Shown here: in pieces, positions 1 to 10,286 of the stretch
Position numbering within the stretch: position 1 is the stretch's first letter
Layout: every line of letters starts with the position of its first letter
Origin: Ktedonobacteria bacterium brp13
GTDB taxonomy: Bacteria > Chloroflexota > Ktedonobacteria > Ktedonobacterales > Ktedonobacteraceae
Length of the DNA: 64,000 bases
Direction: 5' to 3'
NCBI GenBank assembly: GCA_015099395.1
Contig: AP024096.1
Location: forward strand, 8,721,485-8,785,484
Notes under the pieces: generated by a model
What the model was told of the DNA's origin: nothing
The model's database searches: none
The model's input: the letters and a program-made list of their open reading frames with translations, nothing else
Position numbers and translations under genes: made by a program

Positions 1-87
1 GTTTGCTGCTTTTTTCGTTCACGTCGTCCTGGTGTCTGTGTCATAGGCGCATTGTAGCTCTTTTTGCAATGGACTGCAAGATTGGGG

Positions 88-117
88 TTGACTTTCTTTC
101 TGCACTCCGTTTATAAT
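88..117 (+). promoter_or_regulatory. Sigma70-like promoter of the flavin monooxygenase
   Basis: TTGACT at 88-93 and TATAAT at 112-117 are separated by 18 bp, close to the housekeeping consensus. The next gene starts at 181, leaving a short leader. This is a consensus match only; no start-site data are available. Confidence 0.5.
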
Positions 118-180
118 TGGTGTAAATTAAATTTTTAAGTTAACGCAAAAATATATGGAATGCAGAAAGGAAAAACAATA

Positions 181-1779
181 ATGGCAGATGTCTCTGTTCC
201 GGTTTTGATTGTTGGTGCCGGACCAACCGGCCTCTCGACCGCGCTCTTTCTGGCGCAGCAGCAGGTTCCGTATATACTCATTGAGCGACATCCAGGTACA
301 GCGATTCATCCCCGCCCGGTTGGCCTGGGAGCGCGGACGATGGAGGTATTGCGTGCGCTGGGGCTTGAAGAGAGCGTCAGGAAGGCCGCCGAGCCGCTCA
401 GCAGGAGCAGGGGTGAGATCTTTGTCGAGACTCTTGCCTCTGCCGACATGGCACAGGTCAAACGTCTGAACCTGGATGGGAAAGATATTGAGACGTTCGA
501 CCAGATGAAAGAAGCAGAGCAGGCTATCAGTCCAGCCACAGGCTGTCTGTGTAATCAGGCCGCTCTGGAGCCCGTGTTGTTTGAGGCGGCGCGGGAACGA
601 GGTGGAGATCTGCGCCTTCAGACCGAATTACTGTCTTTTGAGCAAGATGAGACGGGCGTGACGGCTCTCGTTGTGGATCGCAAGACGGGAATGCAGCAGC
701 GTATCCGTGCCGACTACCTGGTTGCCGCGGATGGGGCTAATAGCCTTGCACTGCGCACTCTTGCAATCCCCGCGAAGAGCTTTACGTTGTCAAGGATGCA
801 AACTCTCGCAATCGATTTTCATGCGGACCTGAGCGAACTGGTACGAAGCCACGAGTTTATACTCTGTACGATAGAGACCCCTGAAGCTCCGGGCCTGCTC
901 ATGGCGATCAATAATAGTGATCGCTGGCTTTTTCAGATGCCCGGGTATCTCGAAAATGGAGAGTTGAAGGCCCCATCTGTCGAACGCTGCCAGGAGCTGG
1001 TTCGCAAGGCTATCGGGATACCTGACCTCGCGGTAGAAATCATGGGTATTCTCCCCTGGGAGCCGCAGGAGAGGCTGGCTGAGCGCTACCAGGTTGGGCG
1101 AGTCTTCCTGGCTGGCGACGCGGCACATATTATCCTGCCCACTGGCGGTGTGGGTGCGAATCTGGGCATCCAGGATGGACAGAACCTTGCCTGGAAGCTG
1201 GCCGCCGTTCTCCAGGGTTACGCTGATTCCACCTTGCTCTCGACCTACGAGACGGAAAGGCATCACGTGGCTGGCTTTGCCGCCGAGCAGGAAGAGATCA
1301 CCGACCGAGAAAAAACGACGGACAACGAGCTACAGGCCCGCTTCGGTTTCTATGCCTCGTCAGCAGTGCTCTCAGGTGAAGAAGGAAGCACACCGGACTA
1401 TACAGAGCTGAGAGGGCAGCCCGGCTCACGTGTGCCTCACGTGTGGGTGGAGTATCAGGGCCGACGCACCTCAACTCTTGATATTACTGGTCATCATTTC
1501 GTCCTGCTGACAGGCCTGGATGGAGAAGGCTGGCACAAGGCGGCGAAGGAATGCGCTGCTCACTCTGGCATTGAACTGGCTGCCTATAGTATTGGCCCTG
1601 AAGGAGAGCTCGTAGCAAGCGAGGAGAGCTGGCAACAGGCGACCGGCTTGCCCGAGCATGGGATGCTCCTGGTCCGGCCTGACGGCTTCGTGGCGGCTCG
1701 TGTGAGCATTCCTGACGAGGATAGGGGTCGGCAGCTTATGGGGATGCTTTCGGCTTTGCATTTGTGTTTGAGAGTGTAG
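181..1779 (+). CDS. FAD-dependent aromatic monooxygenase (PheA/TfdB-type hydroxylase)
   Basis: A 532-residue flavoprotein expected to hydroxylate an aromatic or polyketide substrate with NAD(P)H and O2. The dinucleotide-binding GAGPTG is at residues 12-17, the DG motif (VAADGANS) near 181-188 and the second FAD motif (VFLAGDAAH) near 307-315, followed by a GGVGANLGIQDGQNL stretch typical of the family. About 100 C-terminal residues resemble the thioredoxin-like tail of PheA/TfdB enzymes. An in-frame ATG lies at 160, but AGAAAGG at 164-170 sits about 10 nt before the ATG at 181, so 181 is preferred. The gene is monocistronic, with its own promoter and repeats on its 3' side. Substrate is unknown; antibiotic-tailoring or aromatic-degrading relatives are equally possible. 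Confidence 0.85.
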   Translation: MADVSVPVLIVGAGPTGLSTALFLAQQQVPYILIERHPGTAIHPRPVGLGARTMEVLRALGLEESVRKAAEPLSRSRGEIFVETLASADMAQVKRLNLDGKDIETFDQMKEAEQAISPATGCLCNQAALEPVLFEAARERGGDLRLQTELLSFEQDETGVTALVVDRKTGMQQRIRADYLVAADGANSLALRTLAIPAKSFTLSRMQTLAIDFHADLSELVRSHEFILCTIETPEAPGLLMAINNSDRWLFQMPGYLENGELKAPSVERCQELVRKAIGIPDLAVEIMGILPWEPQERLAERYQVGRVFLAGDAAHIILPTGGVGANLGIQDGQNLAWKLAAVLQGYADSTLLSTYETERHHVAGFAAEQEEITDREKTTDNELQARFGFYASSAVLSGEEGSTPDYTELRGQPGSRVPHVWVEYQGRRTSTLDITGHHFVLLTGLDGEGWHKAAKECAAHSGIELAAYSIGPEGELVASEESWQQATGLPEHGMLLVRPDGFVAARVSIPDEDRGRQLMGMLSALHLCLRV

Positions 1780-1780
1780 C

Positions 1781-1925
1781 TCGCGTAGCGACAAGGGGTT
1801 GTGTGGAGCGGATGCGGGGGCCTTGCGCTTGTCGTCGTTGGGATGCAATTCCCTCAATCCACACCAACCGCGACAAGCGCAAGGCCCTCTCCCAGGCCTC
1901 TCCACCGCCCCTTGTCGCTACGCGA
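1781..1925. repeat. Imperfect palindromic repeat (MITE/REP-like)
   Basis: Arms at 1781-1834 and 1871-1925 are imperfect reverse complements. They share GCGTAGCGACAAGGGG at the outer ends and CCTTGCGCTTGTCG inside. The unit begins almost at the stop codon of the monooxygenase and could fold as an extended hairpin in its mRNA. No coding content is credible here. Confidence 0.6.
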
Positions 1926-1986
1926 ACCCATCGTTCTCTAAAAATGGATCGGGAGCAGGGGCGCATTATTGTTGTATTGGACAAGA

Positions 1987-2262
1987 GTTGCGTGGGTGGT
2001 AGCCACGGGCGACCATCAAGGTCGCACCCTACCATAGACGAAATACAAGAACAAGGGAAATGAAGGGTGAAGGAGAGAGGCTCAGCAGCCACGGGCGACC
2101 CGCAGGGATCGCCCCTACCATACACGAAGCCAGCCAATATGAGTGATGAAAGGTGGAGAAAAGAGGCCTGGCAACACCCACATCGACGATGGAAGGATAT
2201 CGCCGAATATGGTAGGGGCGATCCCTGCGGGTCGCCCGTGGCCGCCACCCACGCGTTTTCTC
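1987..2262. repeat. Three copies of a GGGCGACC...GGTCGCCC palindromic repeat
   Basis: A unit with core CCACGGGCGACC and an ACCATA end occurs at about 2002-2042 (diverged), 2088-2128 and, inverted, 2207-2242. The outer copies extend into reverse-complementary GCGTGGGTGG / CCACCCACGC sequence, so the block 1987-2262 is itself a large inverted repeat. Each unit is also internally palindromic (GGCGA...TCGCC). The spacing and self-complementarity fit a dispersed non-coding repeat. The rest of the 1780-2588 gap shows no gene. Confidence 0.6.
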
Positions 2263-2588
2263 CCATCTTCATCTCTGCTTCCCCACGCGTTATGGGCAAC
2301 CCCGCCAGCGTTGCCAGTGTCTAATACAGACAGGCTGCAAGCGGCTCGACAAGCTCCTCACACTCCCTGACATCACTGACCGATCTTCTGGTGTTTTTAC
2401 CGCAGCCAAATTTGCGAAAACACCAGAAGATCGGTTTATTTACAACTTTCTCCGATACATTCCCAGGTGGGGAGCGGTTTTTCCAGCAATCTTTGCGCCA
2501 GTGCTCATATGGGAGGGCAAGTGCTCATGTCGGAGGGCAAAACCTGCCAGCTTTGAATGTCATTTACCAACAGAGGGAGCAGTATGCA

Positions 2589-3722
2589 GTGAACAACACT
2601 CACCCACTTTTTCAATCGATGCTATCAAGGCGAACAGTACTGGCCACGGGACTCGTGACAATGGCTGGCCTTGCCGGTTGCGCAACCAGTAGTCATGGCA
2701 GCAAAGCCACAACGCCAACGCACCCCGCTGCAACACCGACGCTAATCCCTTATCAACAGGGCCAACTTATTTACGCTGATGAGGGGATCGGTATGTTGTC
2801 CTGGCAGCCAGGAGGGGAGTTGCTAGCGACAGGGACATATGGTATCAAGAGCTTTGATCCCTTGCAAAAACCAACTATTTCAAACTATTATAATTACTTC
2901 AATGCAAATAAGGATGGTACGTTAAATAGAGTTATTACGCTCGATTTGGCCTGGTCACCCGATGGCCACTATCTGGCGGCAGTAGACAGCCAGAAGGCTT
3001 TACTTATCTATCAGCCAGAACCAGCCCCATCCCATACACTCAAAGTTTTGCTAACCTATGATAAATATAGCGTTACTACATATGGCCTGGCCTGGTCCTC
3101 TGATGGTAAAAGCCTCGCTACATATGATGGACAGGCCGTGAGTATATGGGATACCAGCCATAATAACGCCCTCACTTTCAAAATTACAGATCCGACCCTT
3201 AACTCGTCCTTTACTTCATCCTCTTCCTTTACAGTTTCATGGTCACCCGATGGCAAACAGCTCGTTATTTGTAGTAATTATAGTGGTGGTCTCATCTTTG
3301 ATATGCAAACGCACCAGATTGTCAATGTACTAAATACCCAACACTCTCAGGTTACAGAGGCAGGAACAATACTGGCAGTAGCATATTCACCGGATGGAAA
3401 GTATATTGCAACGACCTGGGAGAATGGCGCCCTTCTCATCTATGATGCGCAACAACCTGAGGCGACGCCCATCTATTATAAGGATAATGCACAGAACCAG
3501 GGCATCTATGCGCTAGCCTGGTCTCCCACAGGTCGCTTTATTGCGACTGGTTCAGGTGATAATACAGTGACGATTTGGGATACGCAATCTAAAGGCACAA
3601 CACCATTTTATGTCTACAATGAACACACAAACGAAGTACTGGCTATCTCTTGGGCAAGCAATGGTTGGTGTATTGCGTCCAGGGATACCACTGGAAAAAT
3701 TCTAGTCTGGCGGGCCGTCTAA
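2589..3722 (+). CDS. Tat-exported WD40-repeat lipoprotein
   Basis: A 377-residue protein predicted to be an exported beta-propeller acting in protein-protein contacts. The N terminus has a twin-arginine-like SRRTVLATG stretch at residues 13-21 and a lipobox LAGC with Cys31. Then come repeats with the SPDGxxLA/SPDGKYIAT signature and WDT blades ending IWDTQSKG and LVWRAV. A longer frame opens upstream at 2391, but GTG 2589 has AGGGAG at 2574-2579 nine bases before it and places the signal peptide at the N terminus; ATG 2619 is the alternative. The propeller has about six or seven blades. No enzymatic domain is seen, so the role is probably scaffolding or sensing at the cell surface. Confidence 0.75.
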   Translation: MNNTHPLFQSMLSRRTVLATGLVTMAGLAGCATSSHGSKATTPTHPAATPTLIPYQQGQLIYADEGIGMLSWQPGGELLATGTYGIKSFDPLQKPTISNYYNYFNANKDGTLNRVITLDLAWSPDGHYLAAVDSQKALLIYQPEPAPSHTLKVLLTYDKYSVTTYGLAWSSDGKSLATYDGQAVSIWDTSHNNALTFKITDPTLNSSFTSSSSFTVSWSPDGKQLVICSNYSGGLIFDMQTHQIVNVLNTQHSQVTEAGTILAVAYSPDGKYIATTWENGALLIYDAQQPEATPIYYKDNAQNQGIYALAWSPTGRFIATGSGDNTVTIWDTQSKGTTPFYVYNEHTNEVLAISWASNGWCIASRDTTGKILVWRAV

Positions 3723-4103
3723 CTTCCTGCCCAGGGGCTCACGGTCGCTTTTGCCATCCTACCAGTTCTTTCGCCGTTCATGTACACAACATTGCTCCAC
3801 GTCGCACGGTCGATCTGCTCCCTTTGGCACTGCCCTCTCTCACAAAGGGAACAACCACTATCGCACGAGGTAACACAAAATGTGCAGTCAACGCGTTGTT
3901 AACTGCACATGTGAGCACTGGCCTCTCTCACTCTCTCCGCTCCCTGTTAGGGTCCGACAAAATATTATGTCCAATATGAATCTAAGCAGCCACTTTGCGG
4001 CTGATGACGACTTACGTAGCGATACCCCCCTCAAATAAAGAAAATACTATTTTCTTTTTATGCATGTATTGCCCGCTACTCTGCCCCTGGTGACAGCTTA
4101 CGT
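3723..4103. other. Gene-free spacer containing a hairpin and one dispersed-repeat end
   Basis: No convincing coding frame. ATGTGCAGT at 3880-3888 pairs with ACTGCACAT at 3902-3910. The last 45 bases (about 4060-4103) end in CAGCTTACGT and match a repeat also seen at 26905-26952, at 29500-29548 (inverted) and, diverged, near 29866-29905. This repeat is the 5' exon of the outermost group II intron. Confidence 0.6.
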
Positions 4104-4615
4104 GTGCGCCGCGTCGCACTTGACTTGTATCCCTGGTCCAACCAGGAAGTACTCAGAAGGAGGTACTTGGATCACCCAACCCACCTGGAGCCGAAAGGCA
4201 AAGGGGAAAATAGCCTGTTGTGGAAAGCAACGATCAGTTGAAGATATGTAGACTGATGCGCTGCAAGATCCGCGCACTACGGCGAGAGCTAGACTGCCCG
4301 AAGCCCAATTCTCAGGGGAGTAACTGGCCTCCCATCGACACCATATCTGAGGTCGATGCCACCTTGAACGGGGATTTCTACGTAAGATCGCCGTTCCTTC
4401 TGCAAGGTGGACGATGACCAGCGAGGTCATTCAAGGGGATGAGTGGGCCGCCTACGGTGTCGCTCGATACGTACAGTCAGGATGAAACACGGGATCGCCT
4501 ACCTGCCGAGAGGCACATGGCGACGGAGCCTCCATAGTAATCAGCGGACGGGAAAGCCGCCCACACGGTGAAGGGAGGCAGGTCATCTGAACCTAAGAGA
4601 AAGAAGGTACGCGAG

Positions 4616-5515
4616 ATGCGAAGCGCCGAGCAGATCTTAGGCATCATCCGAGAACGTGGCAAACGAGGATTGCCACTGGAAGACATCTATCGGCAGTTGT
4701 ACAACCCGACTCTCTACCTCATGGCATACGCTCGTCTGTACTCCAACGAGGGAGCCATGACCAGAGGAACCACCAGCGAAACAGTAGATGGAATGGCACT
4801 GAAGAAAATTGAGCAGCTCATTGACGATCTCCGTCATGAACGATATCGATGGACTCCGGTGCGACGAACCTACATTGAGAAGAAAAACGGCAAATTGCGT
4901 CCGTTAGGAATTCCTACCTGGACGGACAAACTGCTTCAAGAGGCCATTCGGCTCATCCTCGAAGCATATTACGAACCTCAATTTAGCCCACATTCTCATG
5001 GGTTTCGCCCTGACCGAGGCTGCCACACGGCCTTACGGGAAATTGAGCAGACTTGGACAGGAACCAAATGGTGGGTTGAGGGCGATATCGCGCAATGTTT
5101 TGACCGACTGGACCATCACATCCTAGTCAACATTCTGCGAGAAAAGCTCCATGACAACAGGTTTATCCAGCTCATCCAATGGCTTCTTGAAGCAGGATAT
5201 GTAGAGGAATGGAGATATCATCCTACCCTAAGTGGAAGCCCACAGGGTGGGGTGGTCTCACCAATACTCAGCAATATCTATCTGGACAAACTGGATGCCT
5301 ATGTCGAACAAGAAGTGCTTCCAGCCTACACACGGGGTGAACAACGACAACGGAACCCTCTCTACAATCGATTACGTGTGCGAGAGCAGTACTATCGCAA
5401 ACAAGGGAATCGTCAGAAAGCCCTAGAACTGCGAAGGGAACGTCAAAAGCTCCCAGAACGTGATCCACTTGACCCGGACTATCGGCGGCTTCGATTTGTT
5501 CGGTATGCCGATGAT
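4616..5515 (+). pseudogene. ltrA: Intron 1 reverse transcriptase/maturase, 5' part (through YADD)
   Basis: The first 300 codons of the intron 1 protein, broken exactly after the catalytic YADD codons by intron 2. Visible RT motifs are LRPLGIPTWTDKLLQEAIRL, HGFRPDRGCHTAL, GDIAQCFDRLDH and SGSPQGGVVSPILSNIYL, then FVRYADD. The start is taken at ATG 4616 because the same MRxAxQ start is conserved in intron 2; an upstream ATG at 4568 is possible. Read on into the intron, the frame ends after a few foreign codons at 5539. Joined to 12785-13678 it gives an uninterrupted 597-residue protein reading YADDFCLGLAG across the junction. Translation of the full protein therefore needs splicing of intron 2. 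Confidence 0.85.
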
Positions 5516-6033
5516 GTGCGCCACTTAACCGGTGGTTAGATCCCTCTCACAGAGAGGAGAAGTTTGGAGGAAAAGACTTCTGGGTCACTCAACCTACCTG
5601 GATGTGAAAGCTGAAGGGGAAATGAGCATGTTGAGAAAGCGGAAAAGGCAAAGAAGACGCTAAAGGCCTTGTTCTGCAAGACCCGCCTGAACGGTGAAAC
5701 CTACACTGGCTGAATCGTAGCTTCCAGCGATGAAAGCGTACATCTCTCGATTACAGCGTCTGTTGCGAGATCGTCCTCATAGGGTGTCAAAATCGTCGGC
5801 ACCTGAACCCTCCAGAGGATGAGCGGTGAAGAATGACTTCACTCAAGGGAGCGAACACGGCACCTACGTCAGGCTCGATACGTCTAGCCACACGGGAACT
5901 TGGGATGGCCTAAACCGCGCGAGCGGTAAGGTCACGGAACCATCGTAGTAGTCCGCGCAAGGGAACAAGTAACCTTGTACATGGCGAAGGATGGTAGGTG
6001 TTTTCGATACTTACAGAAAGAAAGGTACGCGAG

Positions 6034-6943
6034 ATGCGAACAGCCGATCAGGTGTTAAGTATCATCCATGAACGCGGCAAACGAGGATTGCCACTGGAAC
6101 GAGTCTATCGATTACTGTTCAATCCGGCTTTGTACCTCAAAGCGTATGGGAAAATCTATCGAAACAACGGTGCATTAACACCAGGCTCAACGGAAGAAAC
6201 GGTGGATGGTATGTCCATGTCCAAAATCGCAGCGATCATTGAAGCACTGCGATATGAGCGCTATCACTGGACACCAGTGCGACGCATCTACATCGAGAAA
6301 CGTCACTCGAAGAAGAAACGCCCGCTCGGACTGCCTTCTTGGTCGAATAAATTGCTGCAAGAAGTCATGCGACTCATCTTGTCTGCATACTACGAGCCGC
6401 AATTCAGTCCCAGTTCACATGGGTTTCGACCAGGCCGAGGATGCCACACCGCGCTCTCGGAGATCTACCACACGTGGATAGGCACAAAGTGGATGGTGGA
6501 GGGAGATATCGCCCAATGCTTCGACGCGCTCGACCATTCGGTCTTGCTGTCAATCTTGAGCGAGAACATCCACGATGGTCGATTTCTTCGACTCATCGAA
6601 GGACTCCTCAAAGCTGGATATCTGGAAGAGTGGCGCTATCATGCCACGTACAGTGGCAGCCCCCAAGGGGGCATTTTGAGCCCGCTGCTCGCCAATATCT
6701 ATCTGGATAAATTGGACAAATTTGTTGAAACGACTCTTGCTCCAGCCTACACGCGCGGAGAGCGAAGACGGGTCAATCCCCCATACGGAGCACTCCAAAG
6801 ACGCGCGTTGGATCTGCGAAAGACAGGAAAACGAGAAGAAGCGGAAACACTGCGTCATCAGATGCAGTGTCTGCCCTCCCTCGATCCAACTGACCCAGGA
6901 TACAGACGGATGCGGTACCTCCGCTATGCCGATGACTGGCTGA
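6034..6943 (+). pseudogene. ltrA: Intron 2 reverse transcriptase/maturase, 5' part
   Basis: The first 303 codons plus one base of the intron 2 protein, a close paralogue of the intron 1 protein. It shares REMRTADQ at the start, GDIAQCFDALDH, SGSPQGGILSPLLANIYL and LRYADDWL. It is broken by intron 3 seven bases past the YADD codons. Joining 6943 to 9396 creates an ATT codon and reads YADDWLIGFSGPRKE without a gap, giving 596 residues. The start at 6034 is chosen by homology to intron 1; the frame is open from 5998. Confidence 0.85.
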
Positions 6944-7537
6944 GTGCGACCTGAAGTCGCTTGTGTTGAGTGGAGCAAAGGCGCTCCCAGCCTAGTATCC
7001 AAGGCTGTCTCCAATCCCTCTCTGCGTCACTGGCAACGGTGAGGTGGAAAGCGAGGGGTAACGTCCAAGGAAGCTTCGAGCCGAATGAGGCAACCGGGCA
7101 AGGGGAAAACTGGAAGGATGAATGCAAATGAACCTTCGATGAGGCTGCGTGACGTCGCGGTCATCGAAACGGCTAAAACGATGATGAATGGGACAACGGT
7201 CCCTGTGGGCTAAGCCATCCCAGGAATGGATACCCAGTCCCCGCAGTAAAGAAGGCACTCCTCACCAGTTGTATCTCACACATGCGAAACAGGATAACCC
7301 CAATGAAGTCTCAGAGATGGTCGATGCTCTGAGTAAGCCAACCGCAAGGAAAGCCGAACTCTTCAGTGGGAAAGGGAGGGATCAAAAAGCGAATGCTGCC
7401 AGCCGAAAGGCAACAGGAATTCATAACTGGGCAGATAGGGCCGGAAACGGAGATACCCACGCCAAAAAGCGGCTGACGTGATCCTGGTGCATCACCCAAA
7501 GAACGATGTGAAGGTGAGTTATCAAGGGAAAAGTTAG

Positions 7538-9313
7538 ATGCAAGCCACACGCTTAGCAAACGGAACCGAGAAACAGACCGACTGGAACGCCATTGACTGG
7601 CGGAAAACCAACCGGACTGTTCGCAACCTGAGACACCGCATCTTTCGGGCCACACAAGAGGGCAACTTGAAAAAGGTGCGCTCGCTTCAAAAACTCATGC
7701 TGAAAAGCTACTCCAACCGGCTGGTGAGTGTCCGGCGAGTAGCACAGATCAACGCTGGGAAACACACGCCTGGGGTGGATAAACTGGTCATTAAAACACC
7801 AGCCGCCAGAGGACGAATGGTCGATGCCCTCGCCCACTACACCCTCTGGAAAGCCAAGCCAGCAAGAAGAGTGTACATTCCTAAAGCCAACAACAAGCTC
7901 AGGCCGCTCGGAATCCCCGTTGTTTTCGATCGCTGTCTTCAGGCAATGGTCAAGAACGCCCTCGAACCCTTCTGGGAAGCTAAGTTCGAGGGTACCAGCT
8001 ACGGATTCCGACCGGGGCGCAGTGGACATGACGCGATCGAGAAAATCTTCGGATTGGCTCGACCAAACAAGACCAAGAAATGGGTCTTGGACACGGATAT
8101 ACGCGGCGCCTTTGACCACATCTCACACGACTACTTACTCAAGGCCATTGGTCCAGTTCCGGGGAAGGAACTCATCAAGCAATGGCTCAAAGCGGGCTAT
8201 GTCGAACAAGAGGTGTTTCACGCAACGGAAGAAGGAACGCCTCAGGGAGGAGTGGTGTCGCCCTTGTTGGCTAACATTGCCCTGCATGGTATGGAGGAGG
8301 CCATCGGGGTTAAATACGACTACCGAGGCCAAATCGTTGGCAAACGGGCAGTCGTGAGATATTCCGATGATTTCGTGTGCTTTTGTGAAACCAGAGAAGA
8401 TGCCGAGCGGGTACAAGGCATCTTGATAGAATGGTTGAAGGAACGTGGTCTGACCCTTTCTGAGGAAAAGACACGGATCGTCCACCTGGTCGAAGGCTTC
8501 GACTTCCTTGGCTTCAACATTCGGCACTATCCAGCACCGAAAACCTCGCGAACGGGATGGAAACTCCTCATTAAACCCAGCAAAAAATCAATACAAGAGA
8601 TGCGAACGAAGCTCAAAATCCTGTGGGAAAAATCCAACGGGAGGAATGTCCAGACTGTTCTGGGACAGTTCAACCCAGTGATCCGGGGATGGGCAAACTA
8701 CTTTCGCACGGCGGTAGCCAAAGAAATCTTTAGCAGCCTGGATAGCTGGATGTTCTACAAAGAAGATCGGTACACCAGGCGCATGCACCCCAAAAAGGCC
8801 AAGGACTGGCGGCAGAACCGCTACTGGGGCCGACTGAATCTGGAACGGAACGACTGCTGGACGTTTGGTGACAAACAAACCGGAGCGTATCTGCTCAAAT
8901 TTAGTTGGTTTCCCATCGAACGACATACGCTGGTCAAAGGGGCATCCTCACCCGACGATCCCCACCTCAAGAGCTACTGGAGGGAGCGAGAGGCGGCAAA
9001 AGCCAAAAACCTGACGCTCTCCAAACAGAAACTCGCCAAAAGGCAACATGGTCGATGCCCACAATGCGGAGAGTCCCTCTTCAATGATGAAGAACTCCAG
9101 GTCCATCACCTGCACGCCCGTGCCGACGGGGGAAAGAATGTCTACAGCAATCTTGTCCTGGTTCATCTTCTGTGCCATCAGCATATTCACGCCGCGTCAA
9201 AACGAGCGCTGAGCGATTGCCAGGAGTTTAACAATCATGACCTCCTGACAATAAAGCACAAAGCTGCTCGACAGACAAGGCGCAAAGGACAAGAGGAGCA
9301 GTGCGGTATGTGA
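7538..9313 (+). CDS. ltrA: Intact group II intron reverse transcriptase-maturase-HNH endonuclease (intron 3)
   Basis: A 591-residue multifunctional protein that assists splicing and retrohoming. The N terminus holds RT-0/RT motifs (TPGVDK, LRPLGIPVVFDRCLQAM, SYGFRPGRSGHDAI, DTDIRGAFDHISH, GTPQGGVVSPLLANIAL). The catalytic box is YSDD rather than the usual YADD. The X/maturase region follows (IRGWANYFR near residues 385-393). The C terminus is an HNH nuclease: CPQCGESLF, VHHLHARADGGKN, CHQHIH. Length is normal for the family. The start ATG 7538 follows AAGGGAAAAG. It lies wholly inside intron 3, and no indel is visible. Confidence 0.9.
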   Translation: MQATRLANGTEKQTDWNAIDWRKTNRTVRNLRHRIFRATQEGNLKKVRSLQKLMLKSYSNRLVSVRRVAQINAGKHTPGVDKLVIKTPAARGRMVDALAHYTLWKAKPARRVYIPKANNKLRPLGIPVVFDRCLQAMVKNALEPFWEAKFEGTSYGFRPGRSGHDAIEKIFGLARPNKTKKWVLDTDIRGAFDHISHDYLLKAIGPVPGKELIKQWLKAGYVEQEVFHATEEGTPQGGVVSPLLANIALHGMEEAIGVKYDYRGQIVGKRAVVRYSDDFVCFCETREDAERVQGILIEWLKERGLTLSEEKTRIVHLVEGFDFLGFNIRHYPAPKTSRTGWKLLIKPSKKSIQEMRTKLKILWEKSNGRNVQTVLGQFNPVIRGWANYFRTAVAKEIFSSLDSWMFYKEDRYTRRMHPKKAKDWRQNRYWGRLNLERNDCWTFGDKQTGAYLLKFSWFPIERHTLVKGASSPDDPHLKSYWREREAAKAKNLTLSKQKLAKRQHGRCPQCGESLFNDEELQVHHLHARADGGKNVYSNLVLVHLLCHQHIHAASKRALSDCQEFNNHDLLTIKHKAARQTRRKGQEEQCGM

Positions 9314-9320
9314 TGTGCTT

Positions 9321-9356
9321 GAGCCGTGTGCGTTGAGAGGCGCACGCACGGTTCTC
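9321..9356 (+). other. Domain V of group II intron 3
   Basis: GAGCCGTGTGCG ... CGCACGCACGGTTCTC forms the expected 34-36 nt catalytic hairpin with a GAGA tetraloop, eight bases after the maturase stop codon and about 40 bases before the 3' splice site. Confidence 0.8.
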
Positions 9357-9395
9357 AGGGGGCCGGGGGACAGCAATGTCCTCTGGCTACCCGAC

Positions 9396-10276
9396 TTGGT
9401 TTTAGTGGACCACGTAAAGAAGCCGAAGAAATCAAACACCAAGTAGGAGTATTCCTCAAGGAAAGACTTCATCTGACGCTTTCCGAGGAAAAGACGCTCA
9501 TTACTCATGCACGGAGCAATCCGGCAAAATTTCTCGGTTACGACATCGTTGTTCTCAACAACAATCGCAAGCATGACCGGCATAGGCATCGTAGTATCAA
9601 TGGACAAATTGGACTGAAAGTGCCTGCGCAGGTCATACAAGCGAAAAGCCAGCAGTTTCGTCGCCACGGCAAACCTGTGGCCCGAAAGGAACGGAGCGAA
9701 GATACTTGCTACAGTATCATCGCTCAATATCAACAGGAATACCGGGGACTGGCGCAATATTACCAACTGGCAGTCAACCGTTACCAACTCAATCGGCTCA
9801 AATGGGTGATGGAGCGCTCATTAGTGGCCACGCTCGCTGAGAAACTTCGCATCACGGTTTCTCAGATCTATGACCGCTACGAAACCATGATGGAAACAGT
9901 TGATGGACCACGAAAGGTCCTTCAGGTGACAGTAGAACGGGAAGGGAAACGGCCACTGACAGCCCATTGGGGGGGCATTTCGCTTGCCCGAAACACGAAA
10001 GCAATTCTCGCCGACACCATCGCCCCGATCTGGGGAGATCGATCAGAGCTAGAAAAACGGCTACTCGCAGACACCTGCGAACTCTGCGGATCGCACGAAC
10101 AGGTGGAAGTCCACCATATTCGAGCTTTGAAGGATCTCCAACAGAAAGGACAGAGGGAGCGTCCACGATGGATGTATATTATGGCGGCACGACGACGCAA
10201 AACGTTAATCGTTTGTCGTTCCTGCCATGATGACATTCATGCTGGGAGCTTTAGCGGATACCGGACAGGGACATGA
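9396..10276 (+). pseudogene. ltrA: Intron 2 reverse transcriptase/maturase, 3' part
   Basis: The C-terminal portion of the protein begun at 6034. It contains the end of the palm and thumb (LHLTLSEEKTLITHA, FLGYDI), the maturase region (YQQEYRGLAQYYQLA) and an HNH-type end (CELCGSHEQVEVHHIRAL ... CRSCHDDIHAG). It cannot be translated from its own start in a meaningful way: it depends on removal of intron 3. No stop or frameshift interrupts it, so the split gene may still be functional after splicing. Confidence 0.85.
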
Positions 10277-10286
10277 AAACACTGGA

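Larger units (their letters stand above)
6944..9395 (+). mobile_element. Group II intron 3, nested in the intron 2 maturase gene
   Basis: A 2452-bp intron. The 5' end is GTGCGACC at 6944 and the 3' end CTACCCGAC at 9395. Removing it restores the intron 2 maturase frame to the base. It carries about 590 nt of 5' structured RNA, an intact maturase (7538-9313) and domain V (9321-9356). It looks the most intact of the four, and its 5' end resembles that of intron 4 (GCGAC-x-GAAGTCGC), so introns 3 and 4 form one sub-family and introns 1 and 2 another. Confidence 0.9.

Noticed and set aside
4616..6943. Two short reverse transcriptases as retrons or diversity-generating elements
   Set aside because: They end exactly at intron insertion points, their C-terminal halves with maturase and HNH domains lie downstream in frame, and domain V hairpins are present. 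They are split group II intron proteins.
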